In this document: in pieces, positions 1 to 7,125 of the stretch
Layout of the letters: each line of letters begins with the position of its first letter
Numbering within the stretch: the first letter of the stretch is position 1
NCBI RefSeq assembly: GCF_910579365.1
Contig: NZ_CAJTUX010000007.1
Coordinates: forward strand, 1-64,000
From: an uncultured Oscillibacter sp.
GTDB taxonomy: Bacteria > Bacillota > Clostridia > Oscillospirales > Oscillospiraceae
Direction of reading: 5' to 3'
DNA: 64,000 nucleotides
The notes under the pieces: generated by a model
Told to the model about the DNA's origin: nothing
The model's input: the letters and a program-made list of their open reading frames with translations, nothing else
Database searches by the model: none
Made by a program: the position numbers and the translations under genes

Positions 1-9
1 CTCCGTCAT
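1..9 (-). CDS. Start of a gene running off the left edge (first three codons)
   Basis: An ATG on the minus strand encoding Met-Thr-Glu sits at the window edge, preceded by a Shine-Dalgarno-like AAAGGTG about 11 nt upstream, 33 nt after the flotillin stop codon. The spacing suggests a co-transcribed gene downstream of the flotillin. Flotillins are often next to an NfeD-type membrane partner, so that is a candidate, but nothing of the product can be read here. Confidence 0.35.
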
Positions 10-41
10 TTTTATCGGCGCACCTTTCAGCGTATCGTTCC

Positions 42-1559
42 TTACTGGCCGTCCTCCGGCTGGGCCGGGGCGGGGGCCGCCTCCTGGGGCCGCTCCGCCG
101 GGGCGGGGCCTTGGAGCACGATGGTCTTATCCGCGCCGCCCGCCAGCCTGCCGCCCAGCATACCCGCCACCAGGGACTTCACGTCGATGCCCATGCCCTG
201 GGTGATGCCCTCGGTGACCTGGGTGGTGCCGGTGATGATGTCCGCCAGCAGCTTCGCGCTGTTCCCCTCGCCGTACATGGTGATCTTGTCCACCTTGGAC
301 AGCGGCTCCGCCACGTGCTTGGCGATCTCGGGCAGGGCCTGCATCACCATCTCGATGACGGCGGCCTCGCCGTACTTCTTCATGGCCTCCGCCTTCTTGT
401 CGATGCCCTCGGCCTCCGCCAACGCCTTGGCCCGGATGGACTCGGCCTCCGCCTTGCCCACGGCGGCGATACCCTCTGCCTCCTGCTCCCGGGCGTACTT
501 CTGGGCCTGGGCGATCTTCATCTCCGCCTCGGCCTTCTGCTCCTGCTCGTAGCGGGCGGCCTCCGCGTCCTTCTGACGCTTGAACAGGTCGGCCTCCGCC
601 TCCTGCTGCTGGCGGTAGCGTTCCGCGTCCGCCTTGGCCCGTATGTCCGCCTCCAGCCGCTGCTTCTGCACCTCAACCTCGGCCTGCCGCAGCTCCGCCT
701 CCCGCTGGGTCTTGGCGATCTCGGCGTTGACGGTGGCCGTCTCGATGCTCTTGCGCTGCTCCTGGCTCTGGATCTCGTAGGCGGCGTCCGCCTCCGCCTT
801 CTTGCCGTCCGCCAGGATCTTCAGCTCCGCCCGGCGGATCTCCAGCTCGGTCTGCTTCTGTGCGATCTGGGTGTCCGCCTGCACCCGGGCCTCGTTGGAC
901 TCCCGCTCCGCCTGGGCCTGGGCGATGGCAATGTCCCGGTCGGCCTGGGCCTTGGCGATGGCGGCGTTCTTCTTGATCAGGCTGGTGTTGTCCGCGCCCA
1001 GGTCCTTGATGAGGCCGTTCTCGTCGGTGACGTTCTGGATGTTGCAGGAGAGAATCTCAATGCCCAGCTTGTCCATGTCCTTGCTGGCCTTCTGCATCAC
1101 CTGGTCGGAGAAGGAGTCCCGGTCCGTGTTGATCTCCTTGAGGGACAGCGTGCCGATGATCTCCCGCATATTGCCCTGGAGGGAGTCCTGCAGGTCCCGG
1201 GTGATCTCGTCCGGCTTCTTGTTCAGGAAGTTCTTGGCCGCCAGCTTGATGCCGTCGGCGTGGGGGGAAATGCGGACCTTGGCCACGGCGTCCACATTGA
1301 CGTTGATAAAGTCGCTGGTGGGGACGGACTGTTCCGTTTTGATGTCCACGGTCATCTGGCCCAAATACAGCCGGTCCATACGCTCCAAGAAGGGGACGCG
1401 GATTCCGGCGCGGCCAATGAGCACCTTGCTCTCCTTCTTGAGACCGGAGATGATGTAGGCCTGATCGGGCGGGGCCTTCACATAGCCTGTCAGTATGATG
1501 ACAAGCACCGCCAAAACGATCACGATCACGGGAAGCAGGGACAAAATGGTATCCAGCAT
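42..1559 (-). CDS. floT: Flotillin family (SPFH/band 7) membrane scaffold protein
   Basis: This 505-residue protein has one N-terminal membrane segment (about residues 5-26), an SPFH/band 7 domain (about 30-200) and a long Ala/Glu/Gln-rich coiled coil with repeated AEAE/AQAQ heptads (about 200-400), ending in a Pro/Ala-rich tail. That layout and length match bacterial FloT/YuaG/YqiK proteins, which form oligomers at the cytoplasmic face of the membrane and organise functional microdomains. ATG 1559 is chosen because GGAGGAG lies just upstream; the open frame continues further 5' only by chance. It follows the XpaC-like gene on the same strand after a gap of about 130 nt. FloA is the alternative but is shorter (about 330 residues). 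Confidence 0.88.
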   Translation of the reverse strand: MLDTILSLLPVIVIVLAVLVIILTGYVKAPPDQAYIISGLKKESKVLIGRAGIRVPFLERMDRLYLGQMTVDIKTEQSVPTSDFINVNVDAVAKVRISPHADGIKLAAKNFLNKKPDEITRDLQDSLQGNMREIIGTLSLKEINTDRDSFSDQVMQKASKDMDKLGIEILSCNIQNVTDENGLIKDLGADNTSLIKKNAAIAKAQADRDIAIAQAQAERESNEARVQADTQIAQKQTELEIRRAELKILADGKKAEADAAYEIQSQEQRKSIETATVNAEIAKTQREAELRQAEVEVQKQRLEADIRAKADAERYRQQQEAEADLFKRQKDAEAARYEQEQKAEAEMKIAQAQKYAREQEAEGIAAVGKAEAESIRAKALAEAEGIDKKAEAMKKYGEAAVIEMVMQALPEIAKHVAEPLSKVDKITMYGEGNSAKLLADIITGTTQVTEGITQGMGIDVKSLVAGMLGGRLAGGADKTIVLQGPAPAERPQEAAPAPAQPEDGQ

Positions 1560-1687
1560 AAGAACTCCTCCTTTCAAATTTGACAAACCGTCTTTATATA
1601 AAAACAGGCCGAAACAACAGCCTCCGGCAAGCTGCGGTGGCGCCGCCTCATGGCTGAGCTGCTTTCCCGGCGAGTTGGGATATGCCC

Positions 1688-2728
1688 TTACGCCTCCGGC
1701 CGCATGCCGTCCGTCAGGTCTCCCCGCATGGCGGCGAGGCGCTCCAGAGCGGCGACCTCCGCCTCCAGGCTCCGCTGGCTGAGTTCCCGCCGGGCCTGGG
1801 CGCCTCCGGCGATCACCTGGGACAGCACGTTGACCGTCCGCAGGCAGAGGGCGGCCTTTGCGCCGGGGTCCCCGCCGTCCTGCTCCGCCTGCCGCAGCTC
1901 CCGCAGGGTGAGTTCCAGCGTCTGGAGGTAGTGAAGCTCCAGGCGGGTCTTCGTCCGGCTGTCCAGAGCGCCGTAATGCCGGAGGACCTGCGCCTCCAGG
2001 CTGTCCAGAGCCGTCCGTACATAGGGAGTCTCGATGGAGGCCGCGGCCTGCCGGAGCCGGGCCTGAATGGCCTGGGCGCTTCCGTGCCTGGGGGCGGAGG
2101 AGCACAAAAAGCGCTGCATCACAGGCGAAAGCGCCTCCAGCGCCCGGGACACGGCGTCAAGCCGCTGTTCGTAGGGCTCCAGAGCGGCGATGTCCCCGCC
2201 GGACCAGGACTTCATTGTGGGAATCAGGGTGCGGGCGATGTCCCGGACCTCCTCCGCGGCGGAGGCGAGGCCCTCCAGATACTCGTCCAGCACGCTCAAA
2301 TCCCGATCCTTCAGGGTTTCGGCGTTCCGGGCGGAAAACAGGGACCGGACGGCGCCGGAAACCTCCGCCGCCTGGTCCTTGAGCTTGTCGCCGCAGAGCA
2401 GCCGGATGCGCTCCATGGGGAGTCCCGTGATGGAGGCGGGAATCGCGGTGTGGACGGCGGTCAGCGACCGCCGGATTTCGCCGCACAGAGCCTCCAGCCG
2501 TTCCCGCGTCTGTGCCAGCGGTTCCTCCTCGGGCGGCGGCGGTTTCCAGCTGTTCTCAGCGCCGCAGGGGGCGGCGGTGATCTCGAAAGGAATCCGCTTC
2601 TCCCGTCCGACCTTAGTGGCAAAAATGGTAAAGGCGGTGGTCATGCTCAGTCCCATCTCCCTGCAAGCCTGTTCCATGCTTCTCTTGATGCCTTCGTCTA
2701 TGCGAAAGTTTACCATAACTTGTGCCAT
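1688..2728 (-). CDS. RelB/DinJ-like N-terminus fused to an XpaC-like helical domain
   Basis: The first 52 or so residues of this 346-residue protein read like a RelB/DinJ ribbon-helix-helix antitoxin domain (MAQVMVNFRIDEGIK..., then a Gly-Leu-Ser-Met turn and FEIT at the end). A Pro/Glu linker follows, then an all-helical region. The last 100 residues (LHYLQTLELTLREL..., then RTVNVLSQVI...) have the same pattern as the C-terminus of the XpaC-like protein at 51690-52907, which is my inference from side-by-side reading. No toxin gene is adjacent. ATG 2728 is used because GAAAGGAG lies 9 nt upstream; an in-frame TTG at 2737 abuts the ribosome site and is unlikely. It may be a DNA-binding or scaffold protein co-transcribed with the flotillin rather than a classic antitoxin. 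Confidence 0.75.
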   Translation of the reverse strand: MAQVMVNFRIDEGIKRSMEQACREMGLSMTTAFTIFATKVGREKRIPFEITAAPCGAENSWKPPPPEEEPLAQTRERLEALCGEIRRSLTAVHTAIPASITGLPMERIRLLCGDKLKDQAAEVSGAVRSLFSARNAETLKDRDLSVLDEYLEGLASAAEEVRDIARTLIPTMKSWSGGDIAALEPYEQRLDAVSRALEALSPVMQRFLCSSAPRHGSAQAIQARLRQAAASIETPYVRTALDSLEAQVLRHYGALDSRTKTRLELHYLQTLELTLRELRQAEQDGGDPGAKAALCLRTVNVLSQVIAGGAQARRELSQRSLEAEVAALERLAAMRGDLTDGMRPEA

Positions 2729-2756
2729 GAGAGCCAACTCCTTTCAGCACAAATAT

Positions 2757-2784
2757 ATTATATCATTCGTAAAGCAAAATGCAA
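2757..2784 (-). promoter_or_regulatory. Promoter of the RelB/XpaC-like gene and flotillin
   Basis: On the minus strand TTGCAT, 16 nt, then TATAAT, with an extended -10 TG dinucleotide one base upstream of the -10 box. It lies 12-40 nt upstream of the ribosome site. Confidence 0.7.
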
Positions 2785-2822
2785 CAGATATCTTTACAAA
2801 TTTCCAATTTTTTTAGAAACGG

Positions 2823-2853
2823 AAAAAGGCCGGGACCAAATCCGGTCCCGGCC
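2823..2853 (-). terminator. Intrinsic terminator after the 29-residue ORF
   Basis: Perfect 10-bp arms GGCCGGGACC/GGTCCCGGCC with a 6-nt loop, followed on the minus strand by TTTTT. It sits about 50 nt after the stop of the small ORF at 2902-2991. Confidence 0.8.
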
Positions 2854-2901
2854 TTCGCGTCCATGTGCTTCATGGTTCATATCGGATGTGCGGATCCGCA
2901 C

Positions 2902-2991
2902 TTACTTGTTCGCCTCATTGCGCAATTCGCGGCGGAGCTGGCTCAACTCCTGAAACCGGATGCTGACAAGGCTCTGGAACCATCCAAACAT
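2902..2991 (-). CDS. Candidate 29-residue small protein
   Basis: A short minus-strand ORF starts MFGWFQSLVSIRF and continues as a charged, amphipathic helix rich in Glu/Arg/Gln, ending NEANK. It has a near-perfect AAAAGGAGG ribosome site 8 nt before ATG, an extended -10 like sequence (TGCTATTCT) upstream around 3020-3030, and the strong terminator at 2823-2853 behind it, so it looks like a complete monocistronic transcription unit. Trp/Phe at the N-terminus followed by a basic/acidic helix suggests membrane-surface binding. No family is recognised; a leader peptide or small regulatory RNA are alternatives. Confidence 0.5.
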   Translation of the reverse strand: MFGWFQSLVSIRFQELSQLRRELRNEANK

Positions 2992-3008
2992 ACGAATCGC
3001 CTCCTTTT

Positions 3009-3296
3009 CACTCGTGATTGTGCTCTAAAGAATAGCACATTTTGAACAGAAGTCCAGCGGTAAAGTGACGGTTTCTCCGGAGGTGGGAGAGGAATTTTTG
3101 TTGACACGCACAAAACGCTGGTGCAAGATTTGTGCAATAGGCACAATTACGGCTTTTGAGGCGGATTTGCCTCCCGGATGTTCTCAAAAGGAGAAAACGG
3201 CGGGAGAGGGAAATCATTTCCGCATTTGGCCCTGGACGGCAGCGGGGGGTTACAGGGGTCTCCGGTCCCCAATCCGCCGCCCTCGGGAGAGGAGAA
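3009..3296. other. Gene-free stretch
   Basis: Apart from the likely promoter of the small ORF and a short inverted repeat (GTGCT...AGCAC at about 3021-3039), I see no gene. A plus-strand TTGACA near 3100 has no convincing -10 box or downstream gene. Confidence 0.5.
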
Positions 3297-3326
3297 ACCG
3301 GGCGCGCCGGCCAAGACGCGCCCGGT
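3297..3326 (-). terminator. Terminator-like hairpin of the XRE/zinc-ribbon/DUF6514-like operon
   Basis: Perfect 10-bp arms ACCGGGCGCG/CGCGCCCGGT with a 10-nt loop, about 20 nt after the last gene of the operon. The T-run after it on the minus strand is short (TTT). Confidence 0.6.
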
Positions 3327-3347
3327 TTCCGATGGCGGCCTCAGGCG

Positions 3348-3602
3348 TCAGACGCCCAGCGTGTCCGCGATGAAATCACGCAGATGGATGGGGGAGAGCT
3401 CCGCGCGGTTGCAGCGCCGCGCCAGGGCGGCGGCAAAGGCCCGGTCCGTGGTGACGTCCGGCACGTAGGCCAGCCGCTCTCTCCCGCGGGAGGTGTGCCG
3501 GAGGGCCATGATCCCAAAGGAGCGGTAGCGGCCGAGGTCGGGGACGTCGCGGTGTTCTTCAACAAGAACGTATTGAATTTTGTAAAAATACAGTATGATC
3601 AC
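3348..3602 (-). CDS. Small DUF6514-like protein
   Basis: About 84 residues. The segment from LVEEHRDVPDLGRYRSFGI to a C-terminal LSPIHLRDFIADTLGV resembles the DUF6514 family of short Clostridia proteins of unknown role; this is recognition by eye. The start is uncertain: GTG 3602 follows GGAG closely, while a TTG lies at 3620 in the same frame. It overlaps the end of the zinc-ribbon gene by about 44 nt in another frame, so the two are probably translationally coupled. Third gene of a three-gene minus-strand operon. Confidence 0.65.
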   Translation of the reverse strand: MIILYFYKIQYVLVEEHRDVPDLGRYRSFGIMALRHTSRGRERLAYVPDVTTDRAFAAALARRCNRAELSPIHLRDFIADTLGV

Positions 3603-3852
3603 CCGGCTCCATAAAAACAACTCTGGCGTACGAATAACGCCGCCAGTCCAGCTTTTGTCCGCAGCGGCTGCAAAAGGCCATGTACTCCCGCTCCATGGTG
3701 GCCCCGCACCGGGGGCAGACGGGGTAGGACGGTCCGCCGCTGCAATAAGGGAAAACGTGAATTTCCGTTACGGCTATCGGAAGGCGGTAAAGCAGCTGCT
3801 CAAAAAGCGGCAGCCGCGCGAGCCGCCGCATAGACTGCCGCGCCCGCGTCAT
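3559..3852 (-). CDS. Zinc-ribbon protein
   Basis: This 97-residue protein has a basic N-terminal helix, then two CxxC knuckles (VCPRCGATM and AFCSRCGQKL) forming a treble-clef/zinc-ribbon, then a short C-terminal strand segment. The ATG overlaps the stop codon of the XRE gene (ATGA), a strong sign of translational coupling. The function is unknown; a DNA- or protein-binding partner of the XRE regulator is possible. Confidence 0.7.
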   Translation of the reverse strand: MTRARQSMRRLARLPLFEQLLYRLPIAVTEIHVFPYCSGGPSYPVCPRCGATMEREYMAFCSRCGQKLDWRRYSYARVVFMEPGDHTVFLQNSIRSC

Positions 3853-4067
3853 TCCGATTCCTCCTGGGTGGTCAGCAGTTCGCGCATGGGCACCTGGAGC
3901 ACCTCGCTGAGTTTGTACAGGAGGGCCGACGAGACATTTGTGTCCCTGGAACACAGGTTCCTCAGATGGCGGACGCTGATGTCCAGCTGTTCCGCCAGGG
4001 GCTCCTGCTTCAGCGCCTGGCCTTTCATCTCCTTGCATAGCTTTTCATGATCCAATAACGCAGGCAT
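3849..4067 (-). CDS. Small XRE-type helix-turn-helix regulator
   Basis: 72 residues containing one HTH (LAEQLDISVRHLRNLCSRDTN followed by the recognition-helix region) and the LYKLSEVLQVPMRELL extension typical of Cro/XRE proteins. A GGAGG ribosome site lies 8 nt before ATG 4067. First gene of the overlapping trio with the zinc-ribbon and DUF6514-like genes. It could be autoregulatory; no operator is obvious. Confidence 0.8.
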   Translation of the reverse strand: MPALLDHEKLCKEMKGQALKQEPLAEQLDISVRHLRNLCSRDTNVSSALLYKLSEVLQVPMRELLTTQEESE

Positions 4068-4161
4068 ATGCTTTACCTCCTTGTGTTTATCATAGGAGGC
4101 GAGGGGCGCGATTTCCAGGAAGCGGAGTTCCGTTTGGGATGAAAAATGGAAAATTTTGTCG

Positions 4162-4194
4162 AAAAAAGAGGCGAGCCTGCCGACACAGGCTCGC
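4162..4194 (-). terminator. Intrinsic terminator of the sigma-factor operon
   Basis: Perfect 9-bp arms GCGAGCCTG/CAGGCTCGC, 6-nt loop, followed on the minus strand by TTTTTT. About 80 nt after the secreted-protein gene. Confidence 0.8.
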
Positions 4195-4273
4195 AGGAAG
4201 CGCGGAGGATATGCGGTTGTAAGCTGGGTTTACGCGGATGCAGGGGAATCCGGAGCAGCGGGAAGAACGCGGC

Positions 4274-4720
4274 TTAGAGTTCCGGTACGGTGTACTCGTT
4301 GGTGGTGTAGGTCTTGGAATCCGAACCGCCGTCCCGCTCCGCGTACATGGTCAGCACGGCGTAATAGGTTTCGCCGACTGTCGCGTTGAAGGTGAAGTGA
4401 CTCAAGTGGCCCAAAGCGTCCTCTCTCAGCAGGCCGTTGCTTGTAGATCCCCGGACCGTAGCCACATGGGTGCCGCTGGTTTTGTAAATCTCTATCCTTT
4501 TAACACCCACATATTCAGAAATCCGTGTAGCTACAACATTATAGTCTATATCAAAGCCTGGCGAACTGCTTGAAGAGGTTCTACCCATAGTAGCGCCATA
4601 ACTGCTTAAATAAAGACTTGCGCGGGGGTCAATTTCATCTGCGGCCACTCCCTGACAGCAGAATGCTAATAAAAGGATGAGACATACAAAAAGACTAGGG
4701 ATTCTCTTTATGTGGCGCAT
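4274..4720 (-). CDS. Secreted protein of unknown function, sigma operon third gene
   Basis: 148 residues with a clear Sec signal peptide (basic MRHIKR, hydrophobic core FVCLILLLAFCC, cleavage near GVAA/DE). The mature part is Ser/Thr-rich with beta-strand character and ends in a pattern (VGETYYAVLTMYAE, then TYTTNEYTV) found in small secreted Clostridia proteins. The ribosome site GGAGGA lies within the last codons of the preceding gene, giving tight coupling. It may be the signal, target or effector of the sigma/anti-sigma pair; that is inference from position only. Confidence 0.7.
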   Translation of the reverse strand: MRHIKRIPSLFVCLILLLAFCCQGVAADEIDPRASLYLSSYGATMGRTSSSSSPGFDIDYNVVATRISEYVGVKRIEIYKTSGTHVATVRGSTSNGLLREDALGHLSHFTFNATVGETYYAVLTMYAERDGGSDSKTYTTNEYTVPEL

Positions 4721-4726
4721 GGAAGC

Positions 4727-5599
4727 CTATCCTCCTATTGAATTGATGATATGCTTTAAGTCTTCTGACGAGAGGTCTCCAGAAATTGTTATAATGGTTT
4801 GAAGATTGGAGTAAATTGCGCGCTGACCATCCAGGTTTGACATAATGTAGAACAATCTGCCATTAGATAAGTACTCTTCAACTTTTAATGAGCTTTTCTC
4901 AAAGGAATTCGCAAGAACATTATCGACATCAAATTGTTGCTGGACGACTATATTGAAAATGTTTTTGCCGCAAGAAAAGCTGCATTGAACCATGGAACTG
5001 GTTTTATCTGTAACCACATCAATATCTTGCACCAGCTCCGTCCCCTCCGGATACCAGGCCGGGGCCGGGATGGTGACGCCGCAGCTGTCAAAGGCATCCT
5101 GCACCGCCAGGCGGAGGACTTCCGAGTCCGTACCTCCCAGGTCCGCCGCGGAGGCGGAAGTGAAGTGGAAGGTCTCGTCGGTCCACCGTGCCAGCGCGCC
5201 GAAGACGTCGACGCCCAGAGCCTGGGCGGCGATCATGCCGAAGACGGCCACCGCCACTACGGCGGCCAGGGCCAGCATTCGCTTCAGCGGCCGCCCGCGC
5301 CCGGCTGGTTTGACCGGAGTGTCTCCAATTTCGGAATCTCTCGTTGGATATAGTGAACGGCCCTCGCCGTCCGGGGTGTTGAAATACCGCTGGAAGTCCT
5401 CCCACGCCTGACCGGCGTCGGAAAGGAGTCCAGTGGGATTCCGTTTCTCTCTCTCTTCGATTACCTCCAGAATACGAAAGGTCAGACCGGCGTTCCCCTC
5501 TTCCGGGGAATCGAAGTCCGCCCGCAGCAGGTTGAGCAGCTGCTCCGTGCTCAGCCTGTCCAAAAATTCGTACGCTTGAGTGTTGCCATCGGTTGGCAT
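4727..5599 (-). CDS. Membrane anti-sigma-like protein with DUF4367-like domain
   Basis: 290 residues: a cytoplasmic N-terminal region (1-105), one membrane segment (about 108-127) and an extracellular domain beginning with helices and ending in strands (GRLFYIMSNLDGQRAIYSN...ITISGDLSSEDLKHIINSI) that resembles DUF4367. Clostridia commonly pair such proteins with ECF sigma factors encoded just upstream, as here. A GGAGG ribosome site precedes ATG 5599. The predicted role is to bind the sigma factor until an extracellular or membrane signal releases it; no classical zinc anti-sigma HxxxCxxC motif is present. Confidence 0.75.
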   Translation of the reverse strand: MPTDGNTQAYEFLDRLSTEQLLNLLRADFDSPEEGNAGLTFRILEVIEEREKRNPTGLLSDAGQAWEDFQRYFNTPDGEGRSLYPTRDSEIGDTPVKPAGRGRPLKRMLALAAVVAVAVFGMIAAQALGVDVFGALARWTDETFHFTSASAADLGGTDSEVLRLAVQDAFDSCGVTIPAPAWYPEGTELVQDIDVVTDKTSSMVQCSFSCGKNIFNIVVQQQFDVDNVLANSFEKSSLKVEEYLSNGRLFYIMSNLDGQRAIYSNLQTIITISGDLSSEDLKHIINSIGG

Positions 5600-5721
5600 C
5601 CCCGCACCTCCTTACTTATATATGGCCGCAGAATGAAAAATCTGACATAAAATTTTGAAAAAATTTTTTGGGGCCCTCCATGGGGCCAAACTCCCCGGCT
5701 GGGAGACGGCGGCCCCGCCGT

Positions 5722-6225
5722 CTACATCCTGTATTCCGGGAACTGCTCGTCCAGCGTTTCCCGGATGCGCTGCATGCGTTTCTGGCTGGTCCAGACGGTG
5801 ATGTCCAGCTCCTTGGCGACCTGGTAATGGGTGTATCCCTCCAGCGCGCGGAGCTGAAACAGTTTCCAATCGCTGGGGGAGAGAATGTCCTGCACCCGCT
5901 GCAAAATCATGTCCATGGTCAAGGGGAAGAAATTGGCGGCGGCCAGGTTGGGCGGGAGGCTCTCCAGGGATGTGAAGAGGCGGAGCCGCCTGCCGCTGTC
6001 CCGCTTGTACTGGCGGATTTTGTTCTTCAGAATTTCCATCAGGCAGGCGTCCGGGGCCTCATGCTCCCGGAGCAGGTCGGCCCGCAGCAGCGCGGTGAGA
6101 AAGGTGTCCTGCACGACTTCTTCCGCCACGAAGCGGTCGTGTACTTGGGCGACGGCGTAAATTTGCAGCTTGTTGAAGTTGCGGGAAAATAAGTCCTCGA
6201 AAAACGAATCCTTCTTTGCCAACAA
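5722..6225 (-). CDS. ECF-type RNA polymerase sigma factor
   Basis: About 167 residues. Region 2 occupies the N-terminal part (FNKLQIYAVAQVHD...VVQDTFLTALLR) and region 4 the C-terminal part (LSPSDWKLFQLRALEGYTHYQVAKELDI...QKRMQRIRETL), with a short linker, as in sigma-70 family ECF factors. TTG 6225 is preferred because AAGGAGG lies 8 nt upstream; another TTG at 6231 is too close to it. It leads an operon with the DUF4367-type membrane protein and the secreted protein. A strong housekeeping-type promoter lies about 110 nt upstream. Confidence 0.87.
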   Translation of the reverse strand: MLAKKDSFFEDLFSRNFNKLQIYAVAQVHDRFVAEEVVQDTFLTALLRADLLREHEAPDACLMEILKNKIRQYKRDSGRRLRLFTSLESLPPNLAAANFFPLTMDMILQRVQDILSPSDWKLFQLRALEGYTHYQVAKELDITVWTSQKRMQRIRETLDEQFPEYRM

Positions 6226-6335
6226 GACCAAACCCTCCTTGGCTGTATTTCCATATCGGAAGCGCGCCGGAAAGCGCCGCCGGGGGCGGCGTCTGCCTGG
6301 AGCGGATGACGCTCTCCGGGCGAAAAAGTGTGGAA

Positions 6336-6364
6336 ATTATACCATGGATTTGAAAATACCGCAA
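6336..6364 (-). promoter_or_regulatory. Promoter of the ECF sigma operon
   Basis: Minus strand TTGCGG, 17 nt, TATAAT with an extended TG just before the -10 box. Confidence 0.75.
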
Positions 6365-6511
6365 TATTTTTCCAGAAAGCGGAAAAGCGGGAGGGCTGGT
6401 TTTTCCCCGGCGGCGGGGCGCGGAAGGAACGAAAAAAGGGTCCGCAAACCATTGAATTTCAACAGCTCGCGGGCCCCTGCCGGCGGAAGACGGGGAGCGC
6501 CTCTTCGGCGC

Positions 6512-6697
6512 TCATGCCTCCGCTTCCTCCTGGAGGAAGGCGTCGTCAGGCGCCTCGGTGAGGAACAGGTCCTCGGTCTCCCGCTGGGCCAGCTTCAAGA
6601 TTCGTTTGGCGTTTCCGAAATTCTGCCTCTCCAGCTGTTGGAGCGCGTCGGTGATGGAGTTAAACAGCATGGTGTAGAGCTTTTGATAGTTTTCCAT
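6512..6697 (-). CDS. Small conserved helical protein
   Basis: 61 residues, MENYQKLYTMLFNSITDAL..., predicted all-helical with heptad character, acidic C-terminus. Short proteins with this opening are common in Clostridia next to regulatory genes; no function is known to me. ATG 6697 is chosen because AAGGAGAG lies upstream; the frame extends nine codons further without a better signal. It is divergent from the XRE gene at 6833. Confidence 0.65.
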   Translation of the reverse strand: MENYQKLYTMLFNSITDALQQLERQNFGNAKRILKLAQRETEDLFLTEAPDDAFLQEEAEA

Positions 6698-6832
6698 ATG
6701 TCTTATTCTCTCCTTCATACACATTGTTATAGTTTTACAGATATCTACATAATATATAAATAATGAATCTAAATATGCGAAATGTCAAGAAGGTATATTC
6801 TTGTTACAATAACTCTCAAAGGGGAGAGGCGC

Positions 6833-7111
6833 ATGGATGAGATCAAAAGCATCGTTAGATACCGCATTGGAGAATATGGTAAGGTGATTGTGAAGCTGGC
6901 AAAGGTTGTCGACAGCCGGGGAATTACACGTAATCGTCTGGCAACTTTGACAGGCGTCCAATATTCCATTATTGACCGCTATTATAAAGGAAAGCGAATT
7001 GAAATGGTGGACCTGGACTTTCTGGCGAAGGTCTGCTATGTGCTGGACTGCCGGATCGACGACCTGCTGGAATACCGGAAGCCGGAGGAAACAGGCGAGG
7101 TCCCCGAATAG
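6833..7111 (+). CDS. Small XRE-family transcriptional regulator
   Basis: 92 residues with an HTH in the middle (RNRLATLTGVQYSIIDRYYKG) and the C-terminal DLDFLAKVCYVLDCRIDDLLEY helix pair diagnostic of short Cro/XRE proteins (YozG/HTH_26 type). An AAAGGGGAG ribosome site precedes ATG 6833; a plausible extended -10 (TGTTACAAT) lies about 25 nt before it. Divergent from the small gene at 6512. Target unknown. Confidence 0.8.
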   Translation: MDEIKSIVRYRIGEYGKVIVKLAKVVDSRGITRNRLATLTGVQYSIIDRYYKGKRIEMVDLDFLAKVCYVLDCRIDDLLEYRKPEETGEVPE

Positions 7112-7120
7112 GGGACCTCG
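7096..7120 (+). terminator. Convergent hairpin between XRE gene and dinB
   Basis: Perfect 10-bp arms CGAGGTCCCC/GGGGACCTCG with a 5-nt loop that contains the XRE stop codon. A TTTTT run follows about 8 nt later, so termination is probable rather than certain. Confidence 0.55.
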
Positions 7121-7125
7121 TCCGC

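Noticed and set aside
1560..2105. Upstream extension of the flotillin frame by about 180 codons
   Set aside because: The extension is Pro/Arg/Gly-rich noise antisense-free of signals and overlaps the gene at 1688-2728; the ribosome site and hydrophobic start favour ATG 1559.
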